Made by a program: the position numbers and the translations under genes
Notes under the pieces: model-generated
Database searches by the model: none
Told to the model about the DNA's origin: nothing
Seen by the model: only the letters and a program-made list of their open reading frames with translations
Part shown: positions 50,648-59,347 of the stretch, piece after piece
How positions within the stretch are numbered: the stretch's first letter is position 1
Layout: each line of letters opens with the position of its first letter
Assembly (NCBI RefSeq): GCF_000718305.1
Contig: NZ_JOFQ01000011.1
Location: 415,933 to 479,932, forward strand
Direction of reading: 5' to 3'
Length of the DNA: 64,000 nucleotides
Source of the DNA: Streptomyces niger
GTDB taxonomy: Bacteria; Actinomycetota; Actinomycetes; Streptomycetales; Streptomycetaceae

Positions 50648-52246
50648 TCAGCGCCGGCGTACGAAGAGCGCGACGTTGCCGCTGTCCCCGTCGAGCCAGG
50701 CGCGCTGGACGCACACCTCGTGCAGCAGGCGCCAGTTCGCCCGCAGCCATGCGCTGTGCCGGAACCACCGGGTGCGGTCCACCCCGTCCGCGACCACCAG
50801 CCAGACCCGGTCCGCGCGCAGCAGTCGGGCACGGATCTCGCGCAGCGGGGCGTTCCGGCCGTAGAGGGTGCCCGAGCGGTCGGGCCCCGCCCGCAGGGTG
50901 AGGTCGGTGAGGCCCCGGAAGGACTCCGGGTGGGCGAACAGCACGCTGCGTTCGTAGCGGGGCAGGAAGAAGACGCCGTCGCCGGGGCGGGCCTCGCGGC
51001 GGACGAGGGCGGCCACCGCGGCCAGGTTGTCGGCCCGGCTCTCGGGGCGGCGCTCGCGCTGCTGCGCGGGCAGCTGCCCGAGGAACGCCGCGGCCACGCA
51101 GGCCGCACCGGCCGCCGCGACCCAGCGGGGCGGGAAGCGCCTGCCGCGCCGCACGGTGACCCGGTCGACCAGGCTCTCGGCCCCCGCCGCCGCGGCCAGG
51201 GCCAGGCCGGGTACCGCGAAGAAGAGGTAGCGGTGGGTGAGGACCGGGAGCTGCTGGGCGGCCGCGAAGAGGAGGAGCGGCGGCACCACGGCCCACGGGA
51301 CGGCCACGGCTGCCGCGCCGAGAGGGCCGCCGCGTCGTGGCAGGGGCCGCACCGCCGCCAGGGCGGTCAGCGCGAGCAGCACCGTGATGAGGACCGGGGA
51401 CGGGCCGGCGAGGGCGCTCAGCGCGTGTCCCGCCGCGCGGGCGCCGGGCGCGGCCAGCCAGTCGATCTGCGCGCGCTGGCTCCGGGAGACCAGCACGACC
51501 GGCGAGAGCGCGGCGGCCACCGCGCAGCAGGCCGCCGCCCACCGCCACCACACGGCCCGCGGTACGCGCGAGATCAGCAGGGTCACCGCGTGCGCGGCCA
51601 GGATCAGTGCGGCGAACTCGTGCAGGACCGCGGTGGTCGCCGTGACGGCCGCGTACCCCGCCCAGTCCCGGGCTCGGCCGCTGCGTACCGCCGTGGTCAG
51701 CAGCAGCGTGGCCAGCGCGGCGCCGGCCGCGACGAGCGCGTAGGAGCGGCCCTCCTGGGCGTAGTGGCTCACCGACGGCAGCGCCGCGAGGAGCAGTCCG
51801 GCCCACAGGCCCACGCGGGGTGCGGCGAGCCGGCTGCCGAGCAGCGCCACGAGCCCGGCGGCCGCGGCGGCGCCGAGCACGGACGGCAGCCGCAGCACGG
51901 GCCCGTCGCGGAGCGGCAGGCCGAAGAGGCCGTGCACGAGGGCGCCGTAACCGTGCATCAGGGCGTAGTACAGGCCGTGCACCGCGTCGGAGGTGCCGAG
52001 CAGGTCCCACAGCTGCGGCAGCGTGCGCCCTGCGACCTGCGCGGTGACCGCCTCGTCCCGCCACAGCGTGGAGCGGTCCAGGCCCCACAGCCCGAGCACG
52101 AGCGTCACCGCGCACGGGACGAGCACGGCGACGGCCGTGCCGCTGCGTCGCCGCTGCGGGCCGGCGTGCGCGGGCCCCGGGACGTGGCCCGGCGCCCGGG
52201 CCGGCGGCCGTTCCTCCTCGGGGTCCGCGACGCTCGGCCCGCTCAT
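50648..52246 (-). CDS. GT39/PMT-like polytopic membrane glycosyltransferase
   Basis: The 532-residue protein has about 10-12 hydrophobic segments. After the first is the GT-C hallmark Asp-Glu in GLWGLDRSTLWRDEAVTAQ (about residue 64), where PMT-type enzymes bind metal or lipid-linked sugar. A soluble C-terminal part (about 400-532) faces outside. It would use a polyprenyl-phosphate sugar to glycosylate an external polymer or protein. It lies 24 bp after the Stealth gene, separated only by the 14-bp repeats at 52241-52282. Confidence 0.86.
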   Translation of the reverse strand: MSGPSVADPEEERPPARAPGHVPGPAHAGPQRRRSGTAVAVLVPCAVTLVLGLWGLDRSTLWRDEAVTAQVAGRTLPQLWDLLGTSDAVHGLYYALMHGYGALVHGLFGLPLRDGPVLRLPSVLGAAAAAGLVALLGSRLAAPRVGLWAGLLLAALPSVSHYAQEGRSYALVAAGAALATLLLTTAVRSGRARDWAGYAAVTATTAVLHEFAALILAAHAVTLLISRVPRAVWWRWAAACCAVAAALSPVVLVSRSQRAQIDWLAAPGARAAGHALSALAGPSPVLITVLLALTALAAVRPLPRRGGPLGAAAVAVPWAVVPPLLLFAAAQQLPVLTHRYLFFAVPGLALAAAAGAESLVDRVTVRRGRRFPPRWVAAAGAACVAAAFLGQLPAQQRERRPESRADNLAAVAALVRREARPGDGVFFLPRYERSVLFAHPESFRGLTDLTLRAGPDRSGTLYGRNAPLREIRARLLRADRVWLVVADGVDRTRWFRHSAWLRANWRLLHEVCVQRAWLDGDSGNVALFVRRR

Positions 52247-52282
52247 TCGGGTCCGCTCATTCGGGTCCGCTCATTCCGGCTC
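52241..52282 (-). repeat. Triplicated 14-bp repeat containing stop/start codons
   Basis: On the minus strand the unit ggacccgaatgagc occurs twice exactly (52241-52254, 52255-52268) and once degenerate (52269-52282). It carries the Stealth stop codon and three ATGs. The first two would encode a five-residue peptide MSGPE ending at an overlapping TGA; the third is the start of the GT39-like gene. Confidence 0.8.
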
Positions 52283-54109
52283 GGGCAGCTCGTACGGGCT
52301 CGGCAGCGGGAAGTAGGCCTCCAGGAACGGCCGGAGCAGCGCGAGCTGGTCGGCCAGGTCGGTCTCCTCCGACTGGGTGTCGTTGAGGCAGAAGACGTCC
52401 CGGTCGCGGCGGGCGAGCAGCCGGTCCAGCCGGTCGGCGGCGTTCGGCCGGGAGAGGTCGAGGTAGGAGTAGGCGATGTCGGCGGGCAGCGCCCGGCCGG
52501 TGTGGAAGGCGTAGTAGTGGTGCAGCGAGGACGGGATGGAGATGTCGTCGATGCTGCGGAAGCGGTGCGAGGCGGTCGCCCGGTGCTGGGCGCCGAACTC
52601 CCGCTCCATCTCGGCGAGGACGCTGCGCCGCAGGGCGTGCGGTACGTGCTTCATCTTCTGCACCGGGGTGGTGCCGAAGCGGGCCTCGATGAGCGCGCGG
52701 TTGTTCTTGCCGGCGACGGACACCGGCACGTCGTCGTCGCCGGGCGGGCCGAGCGGCACCAGCGCGGGCGAGGGGAAGTACTTGGTCAGCCCGTTGGCCA
52801 GGAAGTAGTCGTGCGGGGAGGCCTCCCGGCCGAGGAAGACGTCGTCGTTGAAGTAGAGGAAGTGCTCCGAGAGGCCGTCTATGTGGTGCAGCTGGCTCTC
52901 GATGGCGTGCGAGTTGAACGTCGGCAGGTTCCCCGTGTCGGTGAATATCGCGCGGTGGCTGACGACCTTCACGCGCGGGTGCGCGGTGTTCAGCCAGGCC
53001 GGCACCTGGTCGTCGGTGACGAGGTAGACGTCCCGCACCCAGGGCGCGTACATGTCCAGTGAGCGCAGCGAATAGCGCAGCTCGTCGCGGTTGGCGTAGC
53101 GCGCGGCGTTGGCCGCCTCGTCGTGGTACGCCTGCCCGGTGAACGCGGCGCGGCGCTCCAGCCACGCCGGGTCGGCGCCGTCCACCCAGGTGTAGACGAC
53201 GTCGACGGGGAAGGTGATGTCGCCGGGCAGCGGCACGGTGAAGTCGCGGTAGGTGGCGACCTGCTCGGACCGGCGGTCGCCGGAGCCGTTCGGGCAGGTG
53301 AAGAGCGCGGCGGGGACCCGGACCCGGGGCCCTTGGGCCGGTACCCACTCGGTGACGGCGTTCCGCCGCGGGGCGACCAGCCGGTCCTCCTCGCGCGGCC
53401 AGAACTCCACGTCGCAGCCGTAGTCCTCGTCCAGGACGAGCGAGCGCCCGGGGTCCGTACGGAACCAGGTGACCCGGAACAGCCCGGCCCGGCCCGCCCG
53501 CTGCCAGCCCCCGGAGTCGTAGCCGGGCACGGTGTGCCGCACCTCGCGCCCCGGCGTCAGCAGGGAGACGTAGCCGGGCAGCTCGCGGCAGCGGGCGGCC
53601 AGCGCGGCGAGCGCGCGCGAGCCGTCCTCCGTGGCCACCGCGACCACGCCCCGGCCGCGTTCCTTGCCGCGTACGCAGAAGTGGTCGACGCCGGCCCGTT
53701 CCAGGGTCTCGGTGACGGTGACGAGGTTGTCGCGGCGGGCCCGGGCGGGCGAGAGGTCGTGCTGCACGAGAGCGATGCGCGGGTGCCCGGCGACCATGGT
53801 GACGGCCCGGCCGGGGCCCGCGGCGAGGGCGCGGTGGGCGAGCGCCACGCCCCGGGTGCGCAGTCCTTCCAGGTGGCGGGCCGTAGCCAACCAGCTGACC
53901 TGCTGTTTGATGCGGCGGCGCAGCTCCGGTGTGGAGCGGGTGGCGATGGCCCGCCGCAGGTGCTCCGGTACGGCCTTGCGGTAGACCGACACCAGGGTCG
54001 ACGCCTCCGGGTTGACGCGCCGCACCGTCCCGCCGGCGCGGCCGGCACCCGGATGCCGTACGGGCCTGCGGCGTGGTTCGGCCGTCCGCTGTCCCATCTG
54101 TGCACTCAC
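52271..54109 (-). CDS. Stealth-family sugar-phosphate transferase
   Basis: The 612-residue protein starts at GTG 54109 with GGGGGAGA upstream. The Stealth conserved regions are clear: CR1 PVDVVYTWVDGADPAWLERR (about 301), CR2 RDELRYSLRSLDMYAPWVRDVYLVTDDQVPAWL through LPTFNSHAIESQLHHIDGLSEHFLYFNDDVFLG, and CR3/CR4 with AGKNNRALIEARFG, MKHVPHALRRS and ASSLHHYYAFHTG. Such enzymes transfer hexose-1-phosphate from nucleotide sugars to build phosphodiester-linked glycans (capsules, wall polymers). The N-terminal 270 residues are a less conserved region also seen in the fused protein at 55366. Confidence 0.92.
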   Translation of the reverse strand: MSAQMGQRTAEPRRRPVRHPGAGRAGGTVRRVNPEASTLVSVYRKAVPEHLRRAIATRSTPELRRRIKQQVSWLATARHLEGLRTRGVALAHRALAAGPGRAVTMVAGHPRIALVQHDLSPARARRDNLVTVTETLERAGVDHFCVRGKERGRGVVAVATEDGSRALAALAARCRELPGYVSLLTPGREVRHTVPGYDSGGWQRAGRAGLFRVTWFRTDPGRSLVLDEDYGCDVEFWPREEDRLVAPRRNAVTEWVPAQGPRVRVPAALFTCPNGSGDRRSEQVATYRDFTVPLPGDITFPVDVVYTWVDGADPAWLERRAAFTGQAYHDEAANAARYANRDELRYSLRSLDMYAPWVRDVYLVTDDQVPAWLNTAHPRVKVVSHRAIFTDTGNLPTFNSHAIESQLHHIDGLSEHFLYFNDDVFLGREASPHDYFLANGLTKYFPSPALVPLGPPGDDDVPVSVAGKNNRALIEARFGTTPVQKMKHVPHALRRSVLAEMEREFGAQHRATASHRFRSIDDISIPSSLHHYYAFHTGRALPADIAYSYLDLSRPNAADRLDRLLARRDRDVFCLNDTQSEETDLADQLALLRPFLEAYFPLPSPYELPEPE

Positions 54110-54346
54110 TCCGGTCTCCCCCTTTGTGTCACTCCCTGCGCTCCGGTCATTTACCCCTATGGGCGTTTGATGCAACTATGACGCCGTACGTCCCGGTACA
54201 CATCCGCTGTGCGTCCGGTCCCTGTGGGCGCCCGCCCCTCATAGGGAACGTTCCTCAAGGGATGACTCGTCAGCGGACGAGAAGGATGCCCCGCCATGTG
54301 ACCGAAGGGCGCCGACCGCGCCCCATCGAAGGGAGCGCCGGCCGCC
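54110..54346. other. Divergent spacer in the surface-polymer locus
   Basis: No gene. It separates the minus-strand Stealth gene from the plus-strand operon at 54347 and should hold both promoters; a gaacgttcc palindrome is near 54247. No operator assigned. Confidence 0.35.
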
Positions 54347-55369
54347 ATGCACCAGGTCCTGCTGTCCCGGGCGGTGAGAGCCGCGCGCCGGGCCCGCCGA
54401 GCGGCGGCCGGCGCCCGCCGCCGCGTCGAGCGCGTCGACACCGTGCCGGTGCTCGCCGCCCGGCTGCGCCCACGCCCGGCCCTGCGTCCCGTCCACCTCT
54501 CCGTCCTGGGCGGCCGCACCCTGAACGTCGCGGTCCGCTACCCCCGCCGCGCCCACGGAATCGGCACCGCACTGCTCCATCTGGACCACCACGGCCACCG
54601 CCGGACCGCGCCGCTGACCCCCGAACCGCAGCCTGACGGCACCCTGCTGCTCACCGCGACGGCCCCGCTCCGCTTCGCCCCCCACGAAGAGCCTACGGAG
54701 CCCGGCGTCCTCGCCCTCGGCCCCGGCGTCTGGCGGCTCTCCCTCGCCGTGACCGACACGACCGGCCGGGAGACCCTGGCCGACCTGCGGGCGGCGCCGC
54801 CGCGCACCGCGGCCGGGCCGACGCTCCCGCACTCCCCCGACCCCGGCAGCGGCGCCCTCTTCCGCCCCGTCCGCTCGGCCGACAACCGTGCCCTGCTGAA
54901 GGTCGCCCGCCCCGTCCCGCAGGCCGAACTGGTCGCGCTCGGCCTGCGCTGGGACCGCGTCACAGTGCAGGTCCGACTGGTCGGGCCGCTGCCCCGGCAC
55001 GCCGGCTGGACCGCCGAGGTGGTCCGGCAGGGCTCGGGCTCCACCGTGCTGCCCATGGAGCTGGAGCAGCGGGCAGGGCACCTCACCGCCGACCTCCCGC
55101 TCGCCGCGATGGCCGCCGACGGCCACGTCCAGCACACCTGGGAGGTCCGGCTGCGGTCCGGGCGCACCCGGCTCAAGGTCGGCCGCCGGCTGACCGACGT
55201 ACGCCACCCGAAGCAGGTCTTCCGGACGCCCTACCGCTCCATAGCGCTGGCGGACGGCCGGCTGCTGCGGGTGCACGCCCAGCTCTCCGCGGCCGGGAAC
55301 CTCACCGTCAGCTGCGCCGCGTACGCGGTGCCCGCCCGCGCCCACCAGCCCTCGGAGGACCGGCCATGA
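54347..55369 (+). CDS. Hypothetical protein coupled to the GT4-Stealth gene
   Basis: The 340-residue protein has an Arg/Ala-rich N-terminus (about 1-50) and the rest looks beta-rich (LSVLGGRTLNVAVRYPRR, VTVQVRLVGPLP, HVQHTWEVRLRSGRTRLKVGRRL). No catalytic motif, signal peptide or membrane helix is seen. AAGGGAG precedes the ATG. Its stop overlaps the next start (ATGA at 55366-55369), so it is co-translated with the GT4-Stealth protein and likely assists it. I do not recognise the family; the beta-rich look resembles the middle region of the 1189-residue transferase. Confidence 0.8.
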   Translation: MHQVLLSRAVRAARRARRAAAGARRRVERVDTVPVLAARLRPRPALRPVHLSVLGGRTLNVAVRYPRRAHGIGTALLHLDHHGHRRTAPLTPEPQPDGTLLLTATAPLRFAPHEEPTEPGVLALGPGVWRLSLAVTDTTGRETLADLRAAPPRTAAGPTLPHSPDPGSGALFRPVRSADNRALLKVARPVPQAELVALGLRWDRVTVQVRLVGPLPRHAGWTAEVVRQGSGSTVLPMELEQRAGHLTADLPLAAMAADGHVQHTWEVRLRSGRTRLKVGRRLTDVRHPKQVFRTPYRSIALADGRLLRVHAQLSAAGNLTVSCAAYAVPARAHQPSEDRP

Positions 55370-58185
55370 AGATCACGTTCCTGCTCACCCTCGGCGACGA
55401 GATGGGCGGCACGGAAATGGCCGCGTACACCCAGGCGGCCCACCTCGCGCCGCGCCACGACGTCGAGGTGCTGAGCGTCTTCCGCACTCGCGACGAGCCG
55501 TTCTTCCCCACCGGCCGGGACATCCGCCGCCGCTACCTGGTCGACCGGACCGGGCCGTACGAGCGACCGGTGCGCCGCAGCGGCCTGGACGAGGCCGCCT
55601 GCCGCACCCTGACCTCGCTGCCCAGCGAGCTGATCGAGCCCGCCTGGGAGCACACCTTCAACCGCCTCTCCGACGTGGAGCTGAGCGCCGCGCTCGCCGC
55701 CCTGGACACCGACGTCCTGGTCACCACCACGCCCGCGCTGATGGCGGCCGCCGCCGAGCTGGTGCAGGGCCGGGTGGTCACCGTGCACCAGGAGCACCGC
55801 GCCTCCCAGCTGCGCGGCGTCAGCGGCGAGCCGCTGCTGCGGTACGCACCCCGGATCGACGCGCTGGTGTCGCTGACCGAGCGGACCGCCGAGTGGTTCC
55901 GCGAGTCCCTCGGCCCGGCGGCGCCCGAGCTCCCCGTGATCCCGAACGCGGTGCCCGACGGCTACCGCCCCCGCTCCGACCTCGCGGGCCGCACGATCGT
56001 GGTGGCCGCCCGGATGACCCCGGAGAAGCAGCTGGACCACGCCGTACGGGCCTTCGCGCAGGTCGCGGAGGACCATCCGGACTGGCGGCTGCGGATCTTC
56101 GGCGACGGGCCGCAGGAGGTCCGACTGCGCCATCTGGTCGAGGGGCTGGCGCTGCACGACCGGGTCGAACTCCTCGGCCGGACGCGGGACATGACGGAGG
56201 AGTGGGCGAAGGCGAGCCTGTGCCTGCTGCCGTCCCGCAACGAGGCCTTCCCGCTGGTGCTGCTGGAGGTGTTCGCGGCCGGGGTACCGGTCGTCGCGTA
56301 CGACATCGTCACCGGGCCCGCCGAGATCGTCCGGCACGGGGTGGACGGCCTCCTCGTGCCGCCCGGCGACGTGGACGCGCTGGCCGCCGCGCTCGGCGAA
56401 CTGATGGCGGATCAGGAGCGCCTGCAGGCGTACGGAAACGCCGCGCGCGCCGGCGTGTACGAGCGGTTCTCCGGCGAACTGGTCACCGGCGAGTGGGAGC
56501 GGCTCTTCGAGAAGCTGGTGGACCGCCGGGACGCGCCGGACCGGCTCGCGGCCCGCGCCGACCGCACCGCGCTCCGCATCGCGGCGGGCGGCGGCCGGGC
56601 GTTCAGCGTCGCGGCCCCGCACGGCGGCCCGCTCGCGCCCTCCACCGACGCGCAGAAGGCCCGCGAGGTACTGCTCAAGGCCCAGGACCGATCCGGCCGG
56701 CTGGTCCGCTCGGCCGGGCGGCTCGCCGAGCTGCGCGACGACCTCACCGCGCCGCAGGTCGCCGACCGCAACCTGGAACTGGCCACCGACGCGCTGCGGA
56801 CCCACGGCATCAACTACGTCCTGCTGCGCGACGAGGCGGTCGCGCACCGCGTCGCGGTCGCGGTCGAGGACCGGGAACGGGCGCTGGCCGCACTCGCCGA
56901 GGAGCTGCGCGGCGAGCCCGTCTACGGCGAACTGGTCTCGCCGCGCGGCCACGCGCCGGGCGCGCTGCTCGCCGAGCGGCTGGGCGAGGCCGGCGAGATC
57001 GCCGGAGTACGCGTCTTCGCGCCGGTGACCAGCGAGAGCCGCACGCTGCGGTACGGCCCGGCGTTCGGCTGCACGGTGGAGTTCTGGGCGCTCGACGAGG
57101 ACGGCTGGCGCGCGGCGCCGCGCGGCACCACCCTCCTCGGGCCGCGCCTGCCGGACCTGCGGCCCACCGCCACCTGGCGGGTCGCCGACCGGGACCACCC
57201 CACGCTCGCCCCCTTCGCCGACACCCTCGTGTGGGACATCGACTTCCCCGTGGACGTCGTCTACACCTGGGTGGACGACGCCGACCCGGCCTGGCGGGAG
57301 CGGCGGGACGCGGCCCGGCGCGCGGCCGGCCTGCCCACCGACCACGTGGACAGCGGCGACGCCCGCTTCCGCAGCCGCGACGAGCTGCGGCACTCGCTGC
57401 GCTCGCTGGCGATGTACGCGCCCTGGGTCCGCACCGTCCACCTCGTCACCGACGACCAGGTGCCCGACTGGCTGGACACCGCGCACCCCGGCCTGAAGGT
57501 GGTCGACCACCGCGAGCTGTTCGCCGACGCCTCCTGCCTGCCGACCTTCAACTCGCACGCCATCGAGAGCCAGCTGCACCGCATCGAGGGCCTGTCCGAG
57601 CAGTTCCTGTACTTCAACGACGACGTGTTCCTCGGCCGTCCGCTCGCCGCCTCCGCGTTCTTCCACAGCAACGGCACCGCGCGCTTCTTCCGCTCGCCCA
57701 CGGCCGTGCCGCCCGGCGAGGTCACCGAGGACGACGAGGGCTACTTCGCCGCCGCCAAGAACAACCGGGCCCTGCTGAAGCGGGAGTTCGGCCGCGTCGC
57801 CACGCACAGCTTCCTGCACGCGCCGCACCCGCTGCGGCGCAGCGTCCTCGCGGAGCTCGCCGACCGCTTCCCGAAGGAGGTGGCGGCGACCGCCGGGAGC
57901 CGCTTCCGGTCCCGTACGGATCTCTCCATCGCCTCGTCCCTGCACCACTACTACGGATATCTGACCGGCAAGTCGACGCCCGCGACCATTTCCTGCTCCT
58001 TCGTGAACGCCGGCCGCTACGACCACCACACTGTCCTCAGCCGCCTGCTGGCCAACCGCAGCCACTCCGTCTTCTGCATCGGGGACTCGGCCGACGCCGA
58101 GGTGCCGGCCGCGGAGCAGGACCGGGTGGTGCGCGCCTTCCTGGGCGCGTACTTCCCCGTACCGTCACCGTACGAGCGCGGCTGA
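55366..58185 (+). CDS. GT4 glycosyltransferase-Stealth phosphotransferase fusion
   Basis: The 939-residue protein has an N-terminal GT4 domain (about 1-385; MKITFLLTLGDEMGGTEMAAY, VVAARMTPEKQLDHAVRAFAQV, and E-x7-E in SRNEAFPLVLLEVFAAGVPVVAYD) and a C-terminal Stealth module (about 430-939) with CR1 PVDVVYTWVDDADPAWRERR (about 629), CR2 DELRHSLRSLAMYAPWVRTVHLVTDDQVPDWL, FNSHAIESQLHRIEGLSEQFLYFNDDVFLGR, AAKNNRALLKREFG and SSLHHYYGYLTGKS. It should transfer one sugar and one sugar-phosphate, building a repeating phosphodiester glycan. Its region before CR1 is related to the N-terminus of the Stealth protein at 52271-54109. Confidence 0.92.
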   Translation: MKITFLLTLGDEMGGTEMAAYTQAAHLAPRHDVEVLSVFRTRDEPFFPTGRDIRRRYLVDRTGPYERPVRRSGLDEAACRTLTSLPSELIEPAWEHTFNRLSDVELSAALAALDTDVLVTTTPALMAAAAELVQGRVVTVHQEHRASQLRGVSGEPLLRYAPRIDALVSLTERTAEWFRESLGPAAPELPVIPNAVPDGYRPRSDLAGRTIVVAARMTPEKQLDHAVRAFAQVAEDHPDWRLRIFGDGPQEVRLRHLVEGLALHDRVELLGRTRDMTEEWAKASLCLLPSRNEAFPLVLLEVFAAGVPVVAYDIVTGPAEIVRHGVDGLLVPPGDVDALAAALGELMADQERLQAYGNAARAGVYERFSGELVTGEWERLFEKLVDRRDAPDRLAARADRTALRIAAGGGRAFSVAAPHGGPLAPSTDAQKAREVLLKAQDRSGRLVRSAGRLAELRDDLTAPQVADRNLELATDALRTHGINYVLLRDEAVAHRVAVAVEDRERALAALAEELRGEPVYGELVSPRGHAPGALLAERLGEAGEIAGVRVFAPVTSESRTLRYGPAFGCTVEFWALDEDGWRAAPRGTTLLGPRLPDLRPTATWRVADRDHPTLAPFADTLVWDIDFPVDVVYTWVDDADPAWRERRDAARRAAGLPTDHVDSGDARFRSRDELRHSLRSLAMYAPWVRTVHLVTDDQVPDWLDTAHPGLKVVDHRELFADASCLPTFNSHAIESQLHRIEGLSEQFLYFNDDVFLGRPLAASAFFHSNGTARFFRSPTAVPPGEVTEDDEGYFAAAKNNRALLKREFGRVATHSFLHAPHPLRRSVLAELADRFPKEVAATAGSRFRSRTDLSIASSLHHYYGYLTGKSTPATISCSFVNAGRYDHHTVLSRLLANRSHSVFCIGDSADAEVPAAEQDRVVRAFLGAYFPVPSPYERG

Positions 58186-58219
58186 CCGGCACGGCCGACC
58201 CGAGGGAGAAGGAGCGAGC

Positions 58220-59212
58220 ATGACCTGGCTGATCACTGGTGGTGCGGGATACATCGGGGCGCACGTGGTGCGCGCCATGACGGGCGCGGGCGAGCGCACG
58301 GTGGTGCTGGACGACCTGTCCACCGGGGTGGCCGAGCGGGTGCCCGAGGGCGTGCCGCTCGTCGTCGGGTCGACGCTGGACCGGGCACTGCTGGACCGCA
58401 CGATCGCGGAGCACGAGGTGGCCGGGGTGGTGCACCTGGCGGCGAAGAAGCAGGTCGGCGAGTCGGTGGAGCTGCCGCTGCTGTACTACAGGGAGAACGT
58501 GCACGGGCTCCAGACGCTGCTGGAGGCGGTGGCGGCGGGCGGCGTCGGCCGTTTCGTCTTCTCCTCCTCGGCCGCGGTCTACGGCATGCCCTCCACCGAC
58601 AACGGGCTGGTCACCGAGGACACCCCGTGCGTGCCGATGAGCCCGTACGGCGAGACCAAGCTCGCGGGCGAGTGGCTGACCCGGGCCGCGGGCCGGGCGC
58701 ACGGCATCTCCACGGCCTGCCTGCGCTACTTCAACGTGGCGGGCGCGGCGGCCCCGGAGCTGGCCGACACCGGCGTCTTCAACATCGTCCCGATGGTCTT
58801 CGAAAAGCTCACCGAGGGGGCCGCGCCGCGCATCTTCGGCGACGACTACGCCACCCCCGACGGCACCTGCGTCCGCGACTACATCCACGTCGAGGACCTG
58901 GCCGACGCGCACCTGGCGGCGGCGCGCAAGCTCGCCGAGCGCGGCCCGGTCCGCGACCTGACGGTCAACATCGGGCGCGGCGAGGGCGTGTCCGTACGCG
59001 AGATGGTCGATCTGATCGCGGAGGTCACCGGCTACCGGGACCGCCCGGCCGAGGTCACGGCGCGGCGCCCCGGTGACCCGGCGCGGGTGGTCGCCGCCGC
59101 CGACCGGATCGCCGCTGAGCTGGGCTGGAAGGCCCGGCACGACGTGCGCGACATGGTCGCCTCGGCGTGGGCGGGCTGGCTGCTGCGCCACCCGGAGGCG
59201 AAGCGCGACTGA
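58220..59212 (+). CDS. galE: UDP-glucose 4-epimerase family protein
   Basis: The 330-residue extended SDR has the NAD motif ITGGAGYIGAHVV, catalytic SSSAAVYG and YGETK (Tyr about 143), and GalE-type LRYFNVAGA, DGTCVRDYIHVEDLADAH. AAGGAG lies 7 nt before the ATG, and it follows the GT4-Stealth gene by 34 bp on the same strand. It should provide UDP-galactose or a related epimer for the polymer. The exact substrate (UDP-Glc or UDP-GlcNAc) is not certain. Confidence 0.92.
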   Translation: MTWLITGGAGYIGAHVVRAMTGAGERTVVLDDLSTGVAERVPEGVPLVVGSTLDRALLDRTIAEHEVAGVVHLAAKKQVGESVELPLLYYRENVHGLQTLLEAVAAGGVGRFVFSSSAAVYGMPSTDNGLVTEDTPCVPMSPYGETKLAGEWLTRAAGRAHGISTACLRYFNVAGAAAPELADTGVFNIVPMVFEKLTEGAAPRIFGDDYATPDGTCVRDYIHVEDLADAHLAAARKLAERGPVRDLTVNIGRGEGVSVREMVDLIAEVTGYRDRPAEVTARRPGDPARVVAAADRIAAELGWKARHDVRDMVASAWAGWLLRHPEAKRD

Positions 59213-59347
59213 ACCTTGGTCGTATTTTTAACGAACAAGCACACAACCAACTCCTCGTCCCCTCCGTCTCACAGGTAGCGAAAAGGAACCGCATAACGGG
59301 CGATTCCGCTTTCTGTGCCCGGTCCCATACGAGGAGTAGTTTCCGCA

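Noticed and set aside
46960..51108. A minus-strand open frame of about 1380 codons opposite the large transferase gene
   Set aside because: It is an antisense shadow: composition is Arg/Gly/Pro/Ala/Val-rich with no domain, while the plus-strand frame has clear GT2 and TagF motifs and normal codon bias.
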